NCBI RefSeq assembly: GCF_030209355.1
Contig: NZ_JARVSF010000027.1
Location: 62,001-126,000 of the forward strand
Length of the DNA stretch: 64,000 nt
Source: Pseudarthrobacter sp. fls2-241-R2A-127
GTDB taxonomy: Bacteria > Actinomycetota > Actinomycetes > Actinomycetales > Micrococcaceae
Direction: 5' to 3'
The position numbers were made by a program, and so were the translations under genes. Under the pieces are notes generated by a model. It saw nothing but the letters and a program-made list of their open reading frames with translations, made no database searches and was not told where the DNA came from. Of the stretch, positions 49,870-58,659 are shown piece by piece; within the stretch, counting starts at the first letter, position 1, and each line of letters opens with the position of its first letter.

Positions 49870-51216
49870 CTACGCCTTCAGCTTGGGTTTCACATCTTTG
49901 GTGTAGATGCCATCAAGGGTTGTCTTGAGGTCCGTCATGGTGGCCTTGACGTCGCCCTGCTGGGTGAGGATTTTTGCCGCAGCCTTCGCCATCTCCTGGT
50001 CTGCGCCGGGCAGGAACACCCGTGCGTTGTCCTGGACGTGCGTGACCGCAAGCTGATCCATGGCCGTCTTGATCTGCGGGGTCTTGGCCAGCACCGCGGT
50101 CATGTCGGCGGACTTGCGGACCGGCATGTACCCGGTGGCGGCGGAGAACGCTGCCGTGCTGTCCGGTTCGGTCATGAACTTCAGGAACGTCGCGGCCGCG
50201 AGCTGGACTTCCTTGCTCACGCCGCTGGGGATGCCGAGTCCTGCGCCGCCCGTGGGGCAAACTTCGGTGTCCTTCTTGGGGCCGCCCGGCAGGAAGCCGA
50301 CACCGACGTTGAACTTTGCGGACTGCAGGACGCCCAGGAGGTCGCCGGTCGAGGAAATGGTGGCCGAGGCGATGCCGGCGGCAAAGTCGTCTGCGGCGTT
50401 CTTCGAAGACACTCCTGCCCATTTGTCCTTGTAGACAGTGTCCTGGGCCCACTGCAGTGCGGCCACCGACTCGGCTGAGTCACAGTTGAGGTCCCAGCCG
50501 TTGGACCAGCTGCCGCCCCAGCCCCAGAGGTTGTTCTGCAGCGTCCAGCCCGCGTAGCCGGCCAGGGCGGGGTACATGTAGGCGTAGCTGGCGCCCGAGG
50601 CCGCCTTGAGCTTGGGTGCCCACTCACCAAATTCCTGCCAGGTCTTCGGGGCCCGGTCCGGCAGGCCCGCGGCCTTGAAGTGGTCCTTGTTGTAGTAGAA
50701 CAACGGGGTGGACCGGCCGTAAGGCAGTGCCCACTGCTTGTCACCATACTTGTAGTCGTCCACCAAGGACTTCTGGAAGTCGTCCATCTTGAAGTCCAGC
50801 TGCTTGATCAGGCCGTCGAGCGGGATGATGTTGCCGTTGGTGTAATACCGGAACCACCACACGTCCGAGAGCACCACGAGGCCCGGCAGGTCAGACTTCG
50901 CAGCCTGTGAGGTCTGGAACTTCTGCGCGATCTCCTCGTAGTTGGCGCCGGCCGTCACGAGGTTCACCTTGATGTCCGGGAATTTCGCCTGGAACTTGTC
51001 GATGATCGCCTTCTCCACATCCTGCGACTTGCCGGGATGGCTGGTCCAGAAGTCGAACGATCCTGCGGGCTTGACGCCGCTGAAGTCGATGTCGGTTGCG
51101 CCGGCGGTGGCGCCGCCGCCGCTGGTGGACGGACCGCCGCAGGCGGCCAGGGCGGTGGCAACTGCCCCGGCGCCTGCGAGTCCCAGGAAGTTTCTGCGGT
51201 GGAGTTTCATGACCAT
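49870..51216 (-). CDS. Sugar ABC transporter substrate-binding lipoprotein
   Basis: A 448-residue extracellular binding protein of the UgpB/MalE class. The signal has a twin-arginine-like HRRNFLGLAG and the lipobox LAAC (Cys28), so it is probably exported by Tat and lipid-anchored. The mature part has SFDFWTSHPGKSQDVEKAII, LPYGRSTPLFYYNKDHF and GVGFLPGGPKKDTEVCPTGG. The ATG at 51214-51216 has AAAGGA six bases upstream. It is the last gene of the leftward unit. The ligand may be glycerol 3-phosphate or an oligosaccharide and cannot be decided here. Confidence 0.93.
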   Translation of the reverse strand: MVMKLHRRNFLGLAGAGAVATALAACGGPSTSGGGATAGATDIDFSGVKPAGSFDFWTSHPGKSQDVEKAIIDKFQAKFPDIKVNLVTAGANYEEIAQKFQTSQAAKSDLPGLVVLSDVWWFRYYTNGNIIPLDGLIKQLDFKMDDFQKSLVDDYKYGDKQWALPYGRSTPLFYYNKDHFKAAGLPDRAPKTWQEFGEWAPKLKAASGASYAYMYPALAGYAGWTLQNNLWGWGGSWSNGWDLNCDSAESVAALQWAQDTVYKDKWAGVSSKNAADDFAAGIASATISSTGDLLGVLQSAKFNVGVGFLPGGPKKDTEVCPTGGAGLGIPSGVSKEVQLAAATFLKFMTEPDSTAAFSAATGYMPVRKSADMTAVLAKTPQIKTAMDQLAVTHVQDNARVFLPGADQEMAKAAAKILTQQGDVKATMTDLKTTLDGIYTKDVKPKLKA

Positions 51217-51312
51217 GGTTGGTCCTTTCAAAGAAGTTTTGACTGGGTGCGAAGCAAAACAGCTTGCGGTGTGAAGAAAATCGGGTTGCGGGCGGGAGCC
51301 GCCCCGGCACCC

Positions 51313-52221
51313 CTAGCCCGTGACGCTGCCCTGGGTCAGGCCGGCGACGATGTAGCGCTGCAGGGCTGCGAACACGAGCAGGATCGGAACGATGACCAGC
51401 ATGGCCCCGGCCATCAGGATGCCCCAGCCGGCGCCGTTACCCTCCGAGTTCTGCAGCAGGGTCAGGCCGACGGGAAGGGTCATTGTTTCCGGCCGGTCGG
51501 TGATGATCAGCGGCCAGATGTAGTCGTTCCACTCGCTGACCACCGTTACCAGGGCCACGGTGGCAATCGAGGGCAGGGACACGGGGGCAACGACCTGCCA
51601 GAGACGGCGCCAGTGGCCCGCCCCGTCGATTTCCGCAGCCTCAAGGATTGAAGCGGGCAGCGTCATGAAGTGCTGGCGCAGCAGGAACGTGCCAAAGGCC
51701 GTACCCAGGCCGGGAAGGATGATTCCCCAGAGCGTGTTCTTCCCGCCGATCCCGGCAATCAGGATGTAGTTCGGCAGGATCGAGACCTGCGGCGGCACCA
51801 TCAGGGCCACGAGGATCACGATGAAGATCACGTTCTTGAAGGGGAAGCGAACGAAGACCAGGGCGTAGGCCGTCAGGACCGCCAGGATGACCTTCACGGT
51901 GGAACCGACAGTCGTCACGATAAGGCTGTTGATGAAAAACCGGCCAAACGGCACCGTGGTCATCGCCACCCGGTAGTTATCCAGGTTGAGGCCTTGCGGC
52001 AGGACCTTCAGGTCCGTGGTGACGATTTCGCCCGGCTGCTTGAAAGAGCTCAGCAGCATCCACAGCAGCGGTAGGACGACGACGAGGGTGGCCAGGATCA
52101 GAGGAACGTAGCCGCCAACCACGGTTTGGGCCAGGTTGGCGCGCGAGAATGGACGGCTGCGCTCCGGCGGCAGGTCCGTGCCGGTGGCCGGGGCGGGACT
52201 CACAGGGGAGAGCGTGCTCAT
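51313..52221 (-). CDS. Sugar ABC transporter permease (MalG/UgpE class)
   Basis: A 302-residue membrane permease with about six helices. The EAA loop that contacts the ATPase is EAAEIDGAGHWRRLWQVVAP, the hallmark of the family, followed by a last helix pair near GWGILMAGAMLVIVPILLVF. The ATG overlaps the stop of the upstream permease by four bases. It is 96 bases before the binding-protein gene. Confidence 0.94.
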   Translation of the reverse strand: MSTLSPVSPAPATGTDLPPERSRPFSRANLAQTVVGGYVPLILATLVVVLPLLWMLLSSFKQPGEIVTTDLKVLPQGLNLDNYRVAMTTVPFGRFFINSLIVTTVGSTVKVILAVLTAYALVFVRFPFKNVIFIVILVALMVPPQVSILPNYILIAGIGGKNTLWGIILPGLGTAFGTFLLRQHFMTLPASILEAAEIDGAGHWRRLWQVVAPVSLPSIATVALVTVVSEWNDYIWPLIITDRPETMTLPVGLTLLQNSEGNGAGWGILMAGAMLVIVPILLVFAALQRYIVAGLTQGSVTG

Positions 52222-53168
52222 GAGTAATGCACCTTACGTTCGACAAACCGCACCTGCAGCACGGTGATGACCAGCAGGATCGCGAAGAGGACCACGGAGA
52301 TGGACGCCGAATAGCCGGCCCGGTTGTACGCCCCGAACGCCTGGAGGTAGGCCTCGTAAATCAGGGTGGAGGTTCCGTTGCCCAGCGGGGTCATGATGCG
52401 GATCAGGTCGAAGGCCTGCAGGGAGCTGAGCATGGTGGTGATCAGGAGGAAGAACGTGGTGGGCGACAGCAGCGGGACGGACATGCTGACGAACCGGCGG
52501 AAACCGTTGGCTCCGTCAAGTGAGGCCGCTTCCATCACGTCCTTGGGAAGCGACTGGAGCCCCGAGAGGTAAACGACCGCGCAGTAGCCGAGGTTCTTCC
52601 AGATGTAGACGATGATGACCATCACCAGCGAGAGTTGCGGGTCGTTGATCCACTGCGGACTCTGCTGGCCAAGGCCGCGCAGCAGCCACGACAGGACGCC
52701 GTAGCCGGGGTCGAAGATGAACAGCCAGACGAGTCCGACGCCAACGCCGCTGAGGACGTAGGGTGCGAAGACAGCGGAACGGGCGAAGGTGGTGCCGCGG
52801 ACCTTGGAGTTCAGCGCGAGGGCCACCAGCAGCCCAAGGACCATGGATCCGCCGACGGTCACGATGGTGAAAGTGGCAGTGGTTCCGAGCACATTGGGAG
52901 CGTCGGCGCTGGTGAAGAAATTGATGTAGTTGTCGAAGCCGACGACGGTCGCGGAGGCGGAGCCGAGCGTCCAGTCCAATGTTGAGTAGTAGATGTTGTT
53001 GATGAGCGGAAGGTAAGTGAACACTGCTATCAAGGCCAGGTTTGGCAGCGCCAGCGCAAGGAAGACGATGAAGTCCCTGCGGGTTCGGGCGGACCAGCGT
53101 CCCCTGCGCCGGCCCGGCGTGACCGTTACGGCGGTAGCCGCTCGCCGGTCAGTTAGTTGTTTTGTCAC
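52218..53168 (-). CDS. Sugar ABC transporter permease (MalF/UgpA class)
   Basis: A 316-residue permease with six helices, the first at FIVFLALALPNLALIAVFTY. The EAA loop reads EAASLDGANGFRRFVSMSVP. It is the first gene of the operon and starts at a GTG (53166-53168) with GAGAAG upstream. No ATPase gene is nearby, so the transporter probably uses a shared MsiK-like ATPase, as is known for many actinobacterial sugar importers. Confidence 0.93.
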   Translation of the reverse strand: MTKQLTDRRAATAVTVTPGRRRGRWSARTRRDFIVFLALALPNLALIAVFTYLPLINNIYYSTLDWTLGSASATVVGFDNYINFFTSADAPNVLGTTATFTIVTVGGSMVLGLLVALALNSKVRGTTFARSAVFAPYVLSGVGVGLVWLFIFDPGYGVLSWLLRGLGQQSPQWINDPQLSLVMVIIVYIWKNLGYCAVVYLSGLQSLPKDVMEAASLDGANGFRRFVSMSVPLLSPTTFFLLITTMLSSLQAFDLIRIMTPLGNGTSTLIYEAYLQAFGAYNRAGYSASISVVLFAILLVITVLQVRFVERKVHYS

Positions 53169-53398
53169 GGTGCTTCTCTAACGGATCCAGGCCTGCCTTG
53201 GGCAGGCGGTCGGACGGGGGAGTCTTATTACTTCAGCACATGGTTGCCGGCGGAAACCGCCGTGGGAGCCTCGTCAGGGACTTGTTCCGGCAGGCTTCCA
53301 TGTCCGTTTCCCCTTTGTTGGTTGTGGGATTCCTCAATGTTCGCTTTCCGCCGCGGGAACCTGGCCGAAGTCCCCGGCCCGGAGCGCAGAATGGACCC
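53169..53398. other. Divergent promoter region of the sugar operon and peptidase gene
   Basis: This 230-base stretch lies between two divergent genes and has no gene of its own. It contains a GCCTGCC/GGCAGGC hairpin (53191-53207) in the leader of the permease message and a 13-base palindrome GGCGGAAACCGCC (53249-53261), a possible repressor site. The assignment of a regulator is speculative. Confidence 0.35.
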
Positions 53399-54340
53399 AT
53401 GAGCGCAATTTCAGATGTCCCCGGTATCCGGGTGGGCCACCACCAGCGGACCGGCGATGGCTGGCTGACGGGCGTCACCGTTGTCCTGCCGCCGCCCGGC
53501 ACGGTGGGCTCGGTGGATGTCCAAGGCGGGGGCCCGGCCACCCACGAAACCGATGCGCTCGATCCCACTACCCTGGTTGGCACCGTGGATGCTGTGGTGC
53601 TGACCGGCGGGAGTGCCTATGGGCTGGTGTCCGCGGCCGGGGTCCAGCGCTGGTGCGAGGAAAACGGCCGCGGATTCGCCGTCTCCGGCGGCGTTGTCCC
53701 CATCGTCCCCGCCGCCGCCATCTTTGACCTGGGCAGGGGTGGTGACTTCTCCGCCCGTCCGACCCCGGACATGGGCTACGCGGCAGCAGCCGCCGCTGCG
53801 GCACAAGAGAAGGGGGACGACGTCGAACGCGGCAACGTGGGCGCCGGCACCGGGGCGCTTATTGGCAGGGGCCGGTTCAAGGGCGGCGCGGGGACCGCGT
53901 CGGTCACCCTTGAGAACGGGGTGGTAGTGGGATCGCTGGCCATCGTCAACGCGGTCGGCCTCCCGTTTGGCACGCCGAGGGCTTCGGCCGGTGGGCAGGA
54001 GGCCGGCCGTGGTGGCCCCCTTAACACGACGCTCGTCGTCGTGGCCACCAACGCAGTGCTGGACGCGGCGGAGTGCAAGCGGACGGCCTCTGCATCGCAT
54101 GCCGGGATTGCCCGGGCGTTGAATCCTTCCCACACCCTGGCTGACGGGGACACTGTTTTCTGCCTGGCAACCGGTGCTGTGGCGCTCGACCGCTCCGATG
54201 AAGCTGCCCGGCAGGTCAGCCTCATCACGCTCCAAAGCGCGGCAGCCGACGTCGTCCGCCTGGCCATCCTGGACGGCGTGGCCGCGGCTGCCGCGGTGAG
54301 CACGCCCGCCGGCGAATATGGTGCCTTCGGCGCCGAGTAG
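53399..54340 (+). CDS. P1 (S58, DmpA-like) family peptidase
   Basis: A 313-residue member of the self-cleaving S58 aminopeptidase family (DmpA/BapA type). The N-terminal part has SDVPGIRVGHHQRTGDGWL, and VVLTGGSAYGLVSAAGVQRW follows. The proposed autoprocessing site and nucleophile lie in GGPLNTTLVVVATNAVLD, where the N-T-T sequence is typical. It starts at ATG 53399; the upstream open frame is the divergent promoter region. The physiological substrate is unknown. Confidence 0.88.
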   Translation: MSAISDVPGIRVGHHQRTGDGWLTGVTVVLPPPGTVGSVDVQGGGPATHETDALDPTTLVGTVDAVVLTGGSAYGLVSAAGVQRWCEENGRGFAVSGGVVPIVPAAAIFDLGRGGDFSARPTPDMGYAAAAAAAAQEKGDDVERGNVGAGTGALIGRGRFKGGAGTASVTLENGVVVGSLAIVNAVGLPFGTPRASAGGQEAGRGGPLNTTLVVVATNAVLDAAECKRTASASHAGIARALNPSHTLADGDTVFCLATGAVALDRSDEAARQVSLITLQSAAADVVRLAILDGVAAAAAVSTPAGEYGAFGAE

Positions 54341-54511
54341 GCTACTATGGCCGATTTAACTTTTAGCGGCCAAGAGGGTAGTGTTGTTTGTTGGTTGTCT
54401 GGACTGCCGCGCCCTTTTGGGTCTGGAGATGGCAATCGATCCAACAAAAACGTTCGTAGTCATGCCCGGTGCAATCCGGCGGGGCTGCGGCAACAACAGT
54501 TAGCGGAGGGT

Positions 54512-54733
54512 ATGGCCAAGAAGGACGGGGTCATTGAGATCGAAGGCGTTGTGACCGAGGCGCTGCCTAACGCGATGTTTCGCGTTGAGCTCACCAACAA
54601 GCACATCGTTCTGGCACACATCTCTGGAAAGATGCGTCAGCACTACATCCGGATCCTCCCCGAGGACCGCGTAGTGGTGGAGCTGAGCCCGTACGACCTC
54701 ACCCGTGGTCGTATCGTCTACCGCTACAAGTAA
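54512..54733 (+). CDS. infA: Translation initiation factor IF-1
   Basis: Binds the 30S A site during initiation. 73 residues, the usual length, starting MAKKDGVIEIEGVVTEALPN and containing MRQHYIRILPEDRVVVELSP. The ATG has GGAGGG upstream. The 171-base gap before it carries TACTAT at 54343-54348, a possible -10 box. rpmJ follows after 70 bases. Confidence 0.98.
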   Translation: MAKKDGVIEIEGVVTEALPNAMFRVELTNKHIVLAHISGKMRQHYIRILPEDRVVVELSPYDLTRGRIVYRYK

Positions 54734-54803
54734 ATTGCTGGGCAGCTGCAGCGCAAGCTGACTGCTGCTCCAGCTGACCAACTGTTACACGCAAAGGAAT
54801 GCC

Positions 54804-54917
54804 ATGAAGGTCAAGCCGAGCGTCAAGCAGATCTGCGAAAAGTGCAAAGTGATCCGCCGTAACGGCCGGGTCATGGTGATCTGCGAGAACCCGCGCCACA
54901 AGCAGCGCCAGGGCTAA
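54804..54917 (+). CDS. rpmJ: 50S ribosomal protein L36 (zinc type)
   Basis: A 37-residue ribosomal protein: MKVKPSVKQICEKCKVIRRN followed by GRVMVICENPRHKQRQG. Cys11, Cys14, Cys27 and His33 (numbered from Met1) form the zinc site, so this is the zinc-binding form. The ATG has AAAGGAA upstream. It lies between infA and rpsM, the standard position. Confidence 0.97.
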   Translation: MKVKPSVKQICEKCKVIRRNGRVMVICENPRHKQRQG

Positions 54918-55101
54918 TTTCCTTCCCTGAAGGAAATCCTGGGTTGCTAACCCACGCAAGTAAATAAAGGCAGCACAAGCTGATCTGGAACATTGAGCTC
55001 GAAAGAGTCCGGACAGCTAACCCCCGGTCGGAGGCTGGGGCCGTACGGAATGTGCGGGTGTACTGCCTACGACCTCCGGTTTATCAAGGAGTACTGCCAC
55101 T

Positions 55102-55476
55102 ATGGCTCGTCTCGCTGGCGTAGACATTCCCCGCGAAAAGCGGCTGGAAATTGCGCTTACTTACATCTACGGCGTGGGCAAGACCCGTGCACACGAAACC
55201 CTGGCTGCCACGGGCATCAGCGCTGACGTTCGCGTCAAGGACCTGACTGACGCCCAGCTGGTTGAGCTGCGTGACTACATTGAAGGCAACTACAAGGTTG
55301 AGGGTGACCTTCGCCGCGAAGTAGCAGCAGATATCCGCCGCAAGGTTGAAATCGGCAGCTACGAAGGCCTGCGCCACCGCAAGGGCCTGCCCGTACGCGG
55401 TCAGCGTACGAAGACCAACGCACGTACCCGCAAGGGTCCGAAGCGTACCGTCGCCGGCAAGAAGAAGGCCCGTTAA
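55102..55476 (+). CDS. rpsM: 30S ribosomal protein S13
   Basis: Head protein contacting the P-site tRNA and the large subunit. 124 residues: MARLAGVDIPREKRLEIALT at the start and the basic end LPVRGQRTKTNARTRKGPKR. AAGGAG lies upstream. The 184-base gap after rpmJ shows only short hairpins (TTCCTTC/GAAGGAA near 54918). Confidence 0.98.
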   Translation: MARLAGVDIPREKRLEIALTYIYGVGKTRAHETLAATGISADVRVKDLTDAQLVELRDYIEGNYKVEGDLRREVAADIRRKVEIGSYEGLRHRKGLPVRGQRTKTNARTRKGPKRTVAGKKKAR

Positions 55477-55530
55477 AATCCCCGCCGGGATTAACGGAGC
55501 TTTCCCCAATAACTTTCTGTAGGAGAAAAA

Positions 55531-55932
55531 ATGCCCCCGAAGACTCGTGGCGCGGTTCGCAAGCCGCGTAAGAAGGACAAGAAGAATATCGCGCTTGGCC
55601 AGGCGCACATCAAGAGCACCTTTAACAACACCATCGTTTCCATCACGGATCCGAGCGGCGCTGTTATTTCCTGGGCTTCCTCTGGTGAGGTTGGCTTCAA
55701 GGGCTCGCGCAAGTCCACCCCGTTCGCTGCCCAGATGGCTGCCGAAGCCGCTGCCAAGCGTGCGCAGGAGCACGGCATGCGCAAGGTAGACGTTTTCGTC
55801 AAGGGACCGGGTTCCGGACGCGAAACGGCAATCCGGTCGCTGCAGGCCGCAGGCCTGGAGGTTGGCTCCATCCAGGACGTCACCCCCGCAGCACACAACG
55901 GCTGCCGCCCGCCGAAGCGCCGCCGCGTCTAA
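55531..55932 (+). CDS. rpsK: 30S ribosomal protein S11
   Basis: Platform protein close to the mRNA exit. 133 residues with NIALGQAHIKSTFNNTIVSI and the signature DVTPAAHNGCRPPKRRRV. The ATG follows AGGAG. In many bacteria rpsD (S4) comes next; here rpoA follows after 130 bases, with no rpsD in the window. Confidence 0.98.
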   Translation: MPPKTRGAVRKPRKKDKKNIALGQAHIKSTFNNTIVSITDPSGAVISWASSGEVGFKGSRKSTPFAAQMAAEAAAKRAQEHGMRKVDVFVKGPGSGRETAIRSLQAAGLEVGSIQDVTPAAHNGCRPPKRRRV

Positions 55933-56062
55933 TTCTTTTCCGCAGCAGGAGCTTGCCCGGACCAGTGATGGCCCGGGCAAGCCCAGCGCGTTAAGTCTTC
56001 AGACCGAATTTCCACCACCTGTGTTGCGTCATATAGCGGATGCTCGCCGAAAGGAAACCTAA

Positions 56063-57073
56063 GTGCTCATTGCACAGCGCCCCACCCTCTCCGAAGAGGT
56101 AGTCTCCGAAAACCGTTCGCGTTTCATCATCGAACCGCTGGAACCGGGCTTCGGCTACACCCTCGGAAACTCCCTCCGCCGTACCCTGCTCTCCTCCATC
56201 CCCGGTGCTGCCGTAACCAGCATCCGGATCGATGGTGTGCTGCACGAGTTCACCACGGTTCCGGGTGTCAAGGAAGATGTCACCGAGATCATCCTTAACA
56301 TCAAGAGCCTGTCGGTTTCCTCCGAGCACGACGAGCCCGTCGTGGCTTACCTGCGCAAGCAGGGCCCCGGAGTCGTCACCGCCGCGGACATTGCTCCGCC
56401 GGCCGGCGTCGAATTCCACAACCCGGATCTGCACATCGCCACGCTGAACTCGAAGGGCAAGTTCGAACTCGAACTGACCATCGAGCGCGGCCGCGGCTAC
56501 GTTTCGGCAGCTCAGAACAAGTCCGGCGACGCAGAGATCGGCCGCATCCCGGTCGACTCGATCTACTCGCCGGTCCTGAAGGTTACTTTCCGCGTGGAAG
56601 CAACCCGTGTTGAGCAGCGCACCGACTTCGACAAGCTGATTGTCGACGTCGAGACCAAGCAGGCCATCGCCCCGCGCGATGCCGTTGCTTCCGCAGGCAC
56701 CACCCTGGTGGAACTGTTCGGTCTGGCCCGTGAGCTGAACACCGCAGCTGAAGGTATCGAGATCGGCCCGTCGCCCACCGACGCTGCCCTGGCAGCTGAC
56801 ATGGCACTGCCGATCGAGGATCTGGACCTCACCGTCCGTTCCTACAACTGCCTCAAGCGTGAGGGCATCCACACCGTGGGTGAACTCGTTGCACGCTCCG
56901 AGGCTGACCTGATGGACATCCGCAACTTCGGTGCCAAGTCCATTGACGAGGTCAAGGCAAAGCTGGTTGAACTGGGCCTGTCCCTCAAGGACTCGCCTCC
57001 CGGTTTTGACCTCGCAGCACGCGCCGCAGCAATCGAAGAGGACGACGCCGCCTTCGGCGACGACGAACTCTAA
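56063..57073 (+). CDS. rpoA: DNA-directed RNA polymerase alpha subunit
   Basis: Scaffold for assembly of the polymerase. 336 residues. The N-terminal domain shows [20 protein letters not shown] and the C-terminal DNA-binding domain [20 protein letters not shown] and [20 protein letters not shown]. The GTG start has GAAAGGAA upstream. Upstream lies GTCATATAGCGGA (56028-56040), also found before rpoB. Confidence 0.98.
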
Positions 57074-57142
57074 ACCAGACCTTGGCCGGCGGGCAGCACC
57101 ATGGTGTGCCGCCCAACGGCTTCCACATGAGGAGAAACAATT

Positions 57143-57727
57143 ATGCCTACCCCCACTAAGGGTCCGCGCCTCGGAGGCGGCCCGGCTCACGAGCGCCTCA
57201 TGCTCGCGAACCTGGCAGCATCCCTGTTCGAGCACAAGCGGATCACCACCACGGTGACCAAGGCCAAGCGCCTGAAGCCGTACGCAGAGCGCCTGGTGAC
57301 TTTCGCCAAGCGTGGCGACCTCGCCTCCCGCCGCCGGGTTCTCGGCCTGATCAGCAACAAGGGCGTCGTCCATGAGCTGTTCACCGACATCGCCCAGGCC
57401 GTGGAGAACCGCGACGGCGGCTACACCCGCATCACCAAGATCGGCAACCGCAAGGGCGACAACGCTCCCATGGCTGTCATCGAACTGGTCCTCGAGCCGG
57501 TTTCCGCCAAGCAGGCTGTCGTAGCCGAGGCTACCTCTGCCGCCAAGCGCGACGCCGACAAGAAGGAAGCTGCCGCTGCTGCTCCGGCTGCCGAAGAGGC
57601 TCCGGCCGCTGAGGAAGCTGCTGCAACCGAAGAGGCACCTGCTGCTGAAGAAGCTGCAACCGAAGAGGCTCCGGCCGCTGAGGAAGCCGCCGAAGCTCCC
57701 GCAGCCGAGGAGAAGGAAGCGAAGTAA
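57143..57727 (+). CDS. rplQ: 50S ribosomal protein L17 with long acidic tail
   Basis: Large-subunit protein near the tunnel exit. The core (MPTPTKGPRLGGGPAHERLM and FEHKRITTTVTKAKRLKPYA) ends at about residue 125. The remaining 70 residues are Ala/Glu/Pro-rich with repeated PAAEE units, giving 194 residues against 127 in E. coli. The ATG has GAGGAGAA upstream. truA begins 33 bases after the stop. Confidence 0.97.
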   Translation: MPTPTKGPRLGGGPAHERLMLANLAASLFEHKRITTTVTKAKRLKPYAERLVTFAKRGDLASRRRVLGLISNKGVVHELFTDIAQAVENRDGGYTRITKIGNRKGDNAPMAVIELVLEPVSAKQAVVAEATSAAKRDADKKEAAAAAPAAEEAPAAEEAAATEEAPAAEEAATEEAPAAEEAAEAPAAEEKEAK

Positions 57728-57746
57728 TTCGCTGACCTGCTTCGCA

Positions 57747-57752
57747 TAGACT
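57747..57752 (+). promoter_or_regulatory. Candidate truA -10 box
   Basis: TAGACT lies directly before the truA start; the GTG at 57760 is where transcription would begin. No good -35 is visible, and the hexamer alone is weak evidence, but the same hexamer precedes secE, rpsL, tuf and secY. Confidence 0.4.
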
Positions 57753-57759
57753 TAGGTCT

Positions 57760-58650
57760 GTGAACCACCAAAAACCCGCGGCCCCCGTCTTAGGGGGCGG
57801 CGGGTTTTTGCGTCTCCGGCTTGATCTTTCGTACGACGGCGGCCCGTTCAGCGGGTGGGCGTTGCAGCCTGGCCGGCGCACTGTCCAGGGGGTCCTCGAG
57901 GAAGCAATCGAGTTGGTGGTGCGCCGCGCGGTCCGGGTCACCGTAGCCGGACGCACCGATGCCGGCGTCCACGCCCGCGGCCAGGTGGTCCACCTGGACC
58001 TCACTGAAGCTGAATGGCTGGCACTGCCGCGCGGGCATGAACTCGAGCCCGCCGTCGCCATGCTGCGCCGTCTCCGGGGCGCCCTGAACCGTACCCTGGG
58101 CGACCTTCACGGCGCCGTCGAAGTCCACGACATCTCATTGGCCCCTGCGGGCTTCGACGCCCGGTTCTCGGCCCTCTGGCGGCGCTACAGCTACCGGATC
58201 GCTGACGGACCGGCCTTCTGGGATCCGTTGGCACGGTACTTCACGCTCTGGCACAGGAATCCACTGGATGTGGACCTGCTCAACCAAGGCGCGTCGCAGC
58301 TTCTGGGCCTGCAAAACTTCTTGTCCTTCTGCAAGCCGCGCGAAGGTGCCACCACCATCAGGGAGCTGCAGCGCTTCGAGTTCGCCCGCGGTGACGACGG
58401 CGTCATCGTGGCCACCGTGCAGGCCGATGCGTTCTGCCACAACATGGTCCGGGCCCTGGTGGGTTCGGCCTTGTACGTGGGGGAGGGCGTTGTGCCGCCG
58501 GGCTGGCTGCACGAGAGGCTGCTCCTGCAGAAGCGGGACGCCAAGTCGGTGCTGGCTGCCCCGCATCCGCTGGTACTGGAGGAAGTGGCCTACCCCTCGG
58601 ACAGTGAGCTGCTGGCACGCGCCGAGCAGACCCGGGCCCTGCGCCAGTAG
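57760..58650 (+). CDS. truA: tRNA pseudouridine synthase A
   Basis: Makes pseudouridine at positions 38-40 of tRNA. 296 residues. The catalytic Asp67 is in GRTDAGVHARGQVVHLD; further marks are FDARFSALWRRYSYRI and QADAFCHNMVRALVGSALY. The GTG at 57760 is taken as the start; a TTG at 57808 (codon 17, before RLRLDLSYDG) is a possible alternative, since the first 16 codons coincide with a terminator hairpin. No ribosome site is evident for the GTG, consistent with a leaderless message. Confidence 0.92.
   Translation: MNHQKPAAPVLGGGGFLRLRLDLSYDGGPFSGWALQPGRRTVQGVLEEAIELVVRRAVRVTVAGRTDAGVHARGQVVHLDLTEAEWLALPRGHELEPAVAMLRRLRGALNRTLGDLHGAVEVHDISLAPAGFDARFSALWRRYSYRIADGPAFWDPLARYFTLWHRNPLDVDLLNQGASQLLGLQNFLSFCKPREGATTIRELQRFEFARGDDGVIVATVQADAFCHNMVRALVGSALYVGEGVVPPGWLHERLLLQKRDAKSVLAAPHPLVLEEVAYPSDSELLARAEQTRALRQ
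57770..57809 (+). terminator. Terminator hairpin inside the truA start region
   Basis: AAAAACCCGC (57770-57779) and GCGGGTTTTT (57800-57809) pair perfectly; inside, after one mismatch, GCCCCC (57781-57786) pairs with GGGGGC (57793-57798). A-run before and T-run after make a standard terminator, placed in codons 4-17 of truA, probably ending the rplQ transcript. Confidence 0.88.
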
Positions 58651-58659
58651 ACCTTCCCA

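Noticed and set aside
53162..53398. 79-codon N-terminal extension of the S58 peptidase
   Set aside because: It covers a divergent promoter region, and the family starts near MSAISDVPGIRVG.
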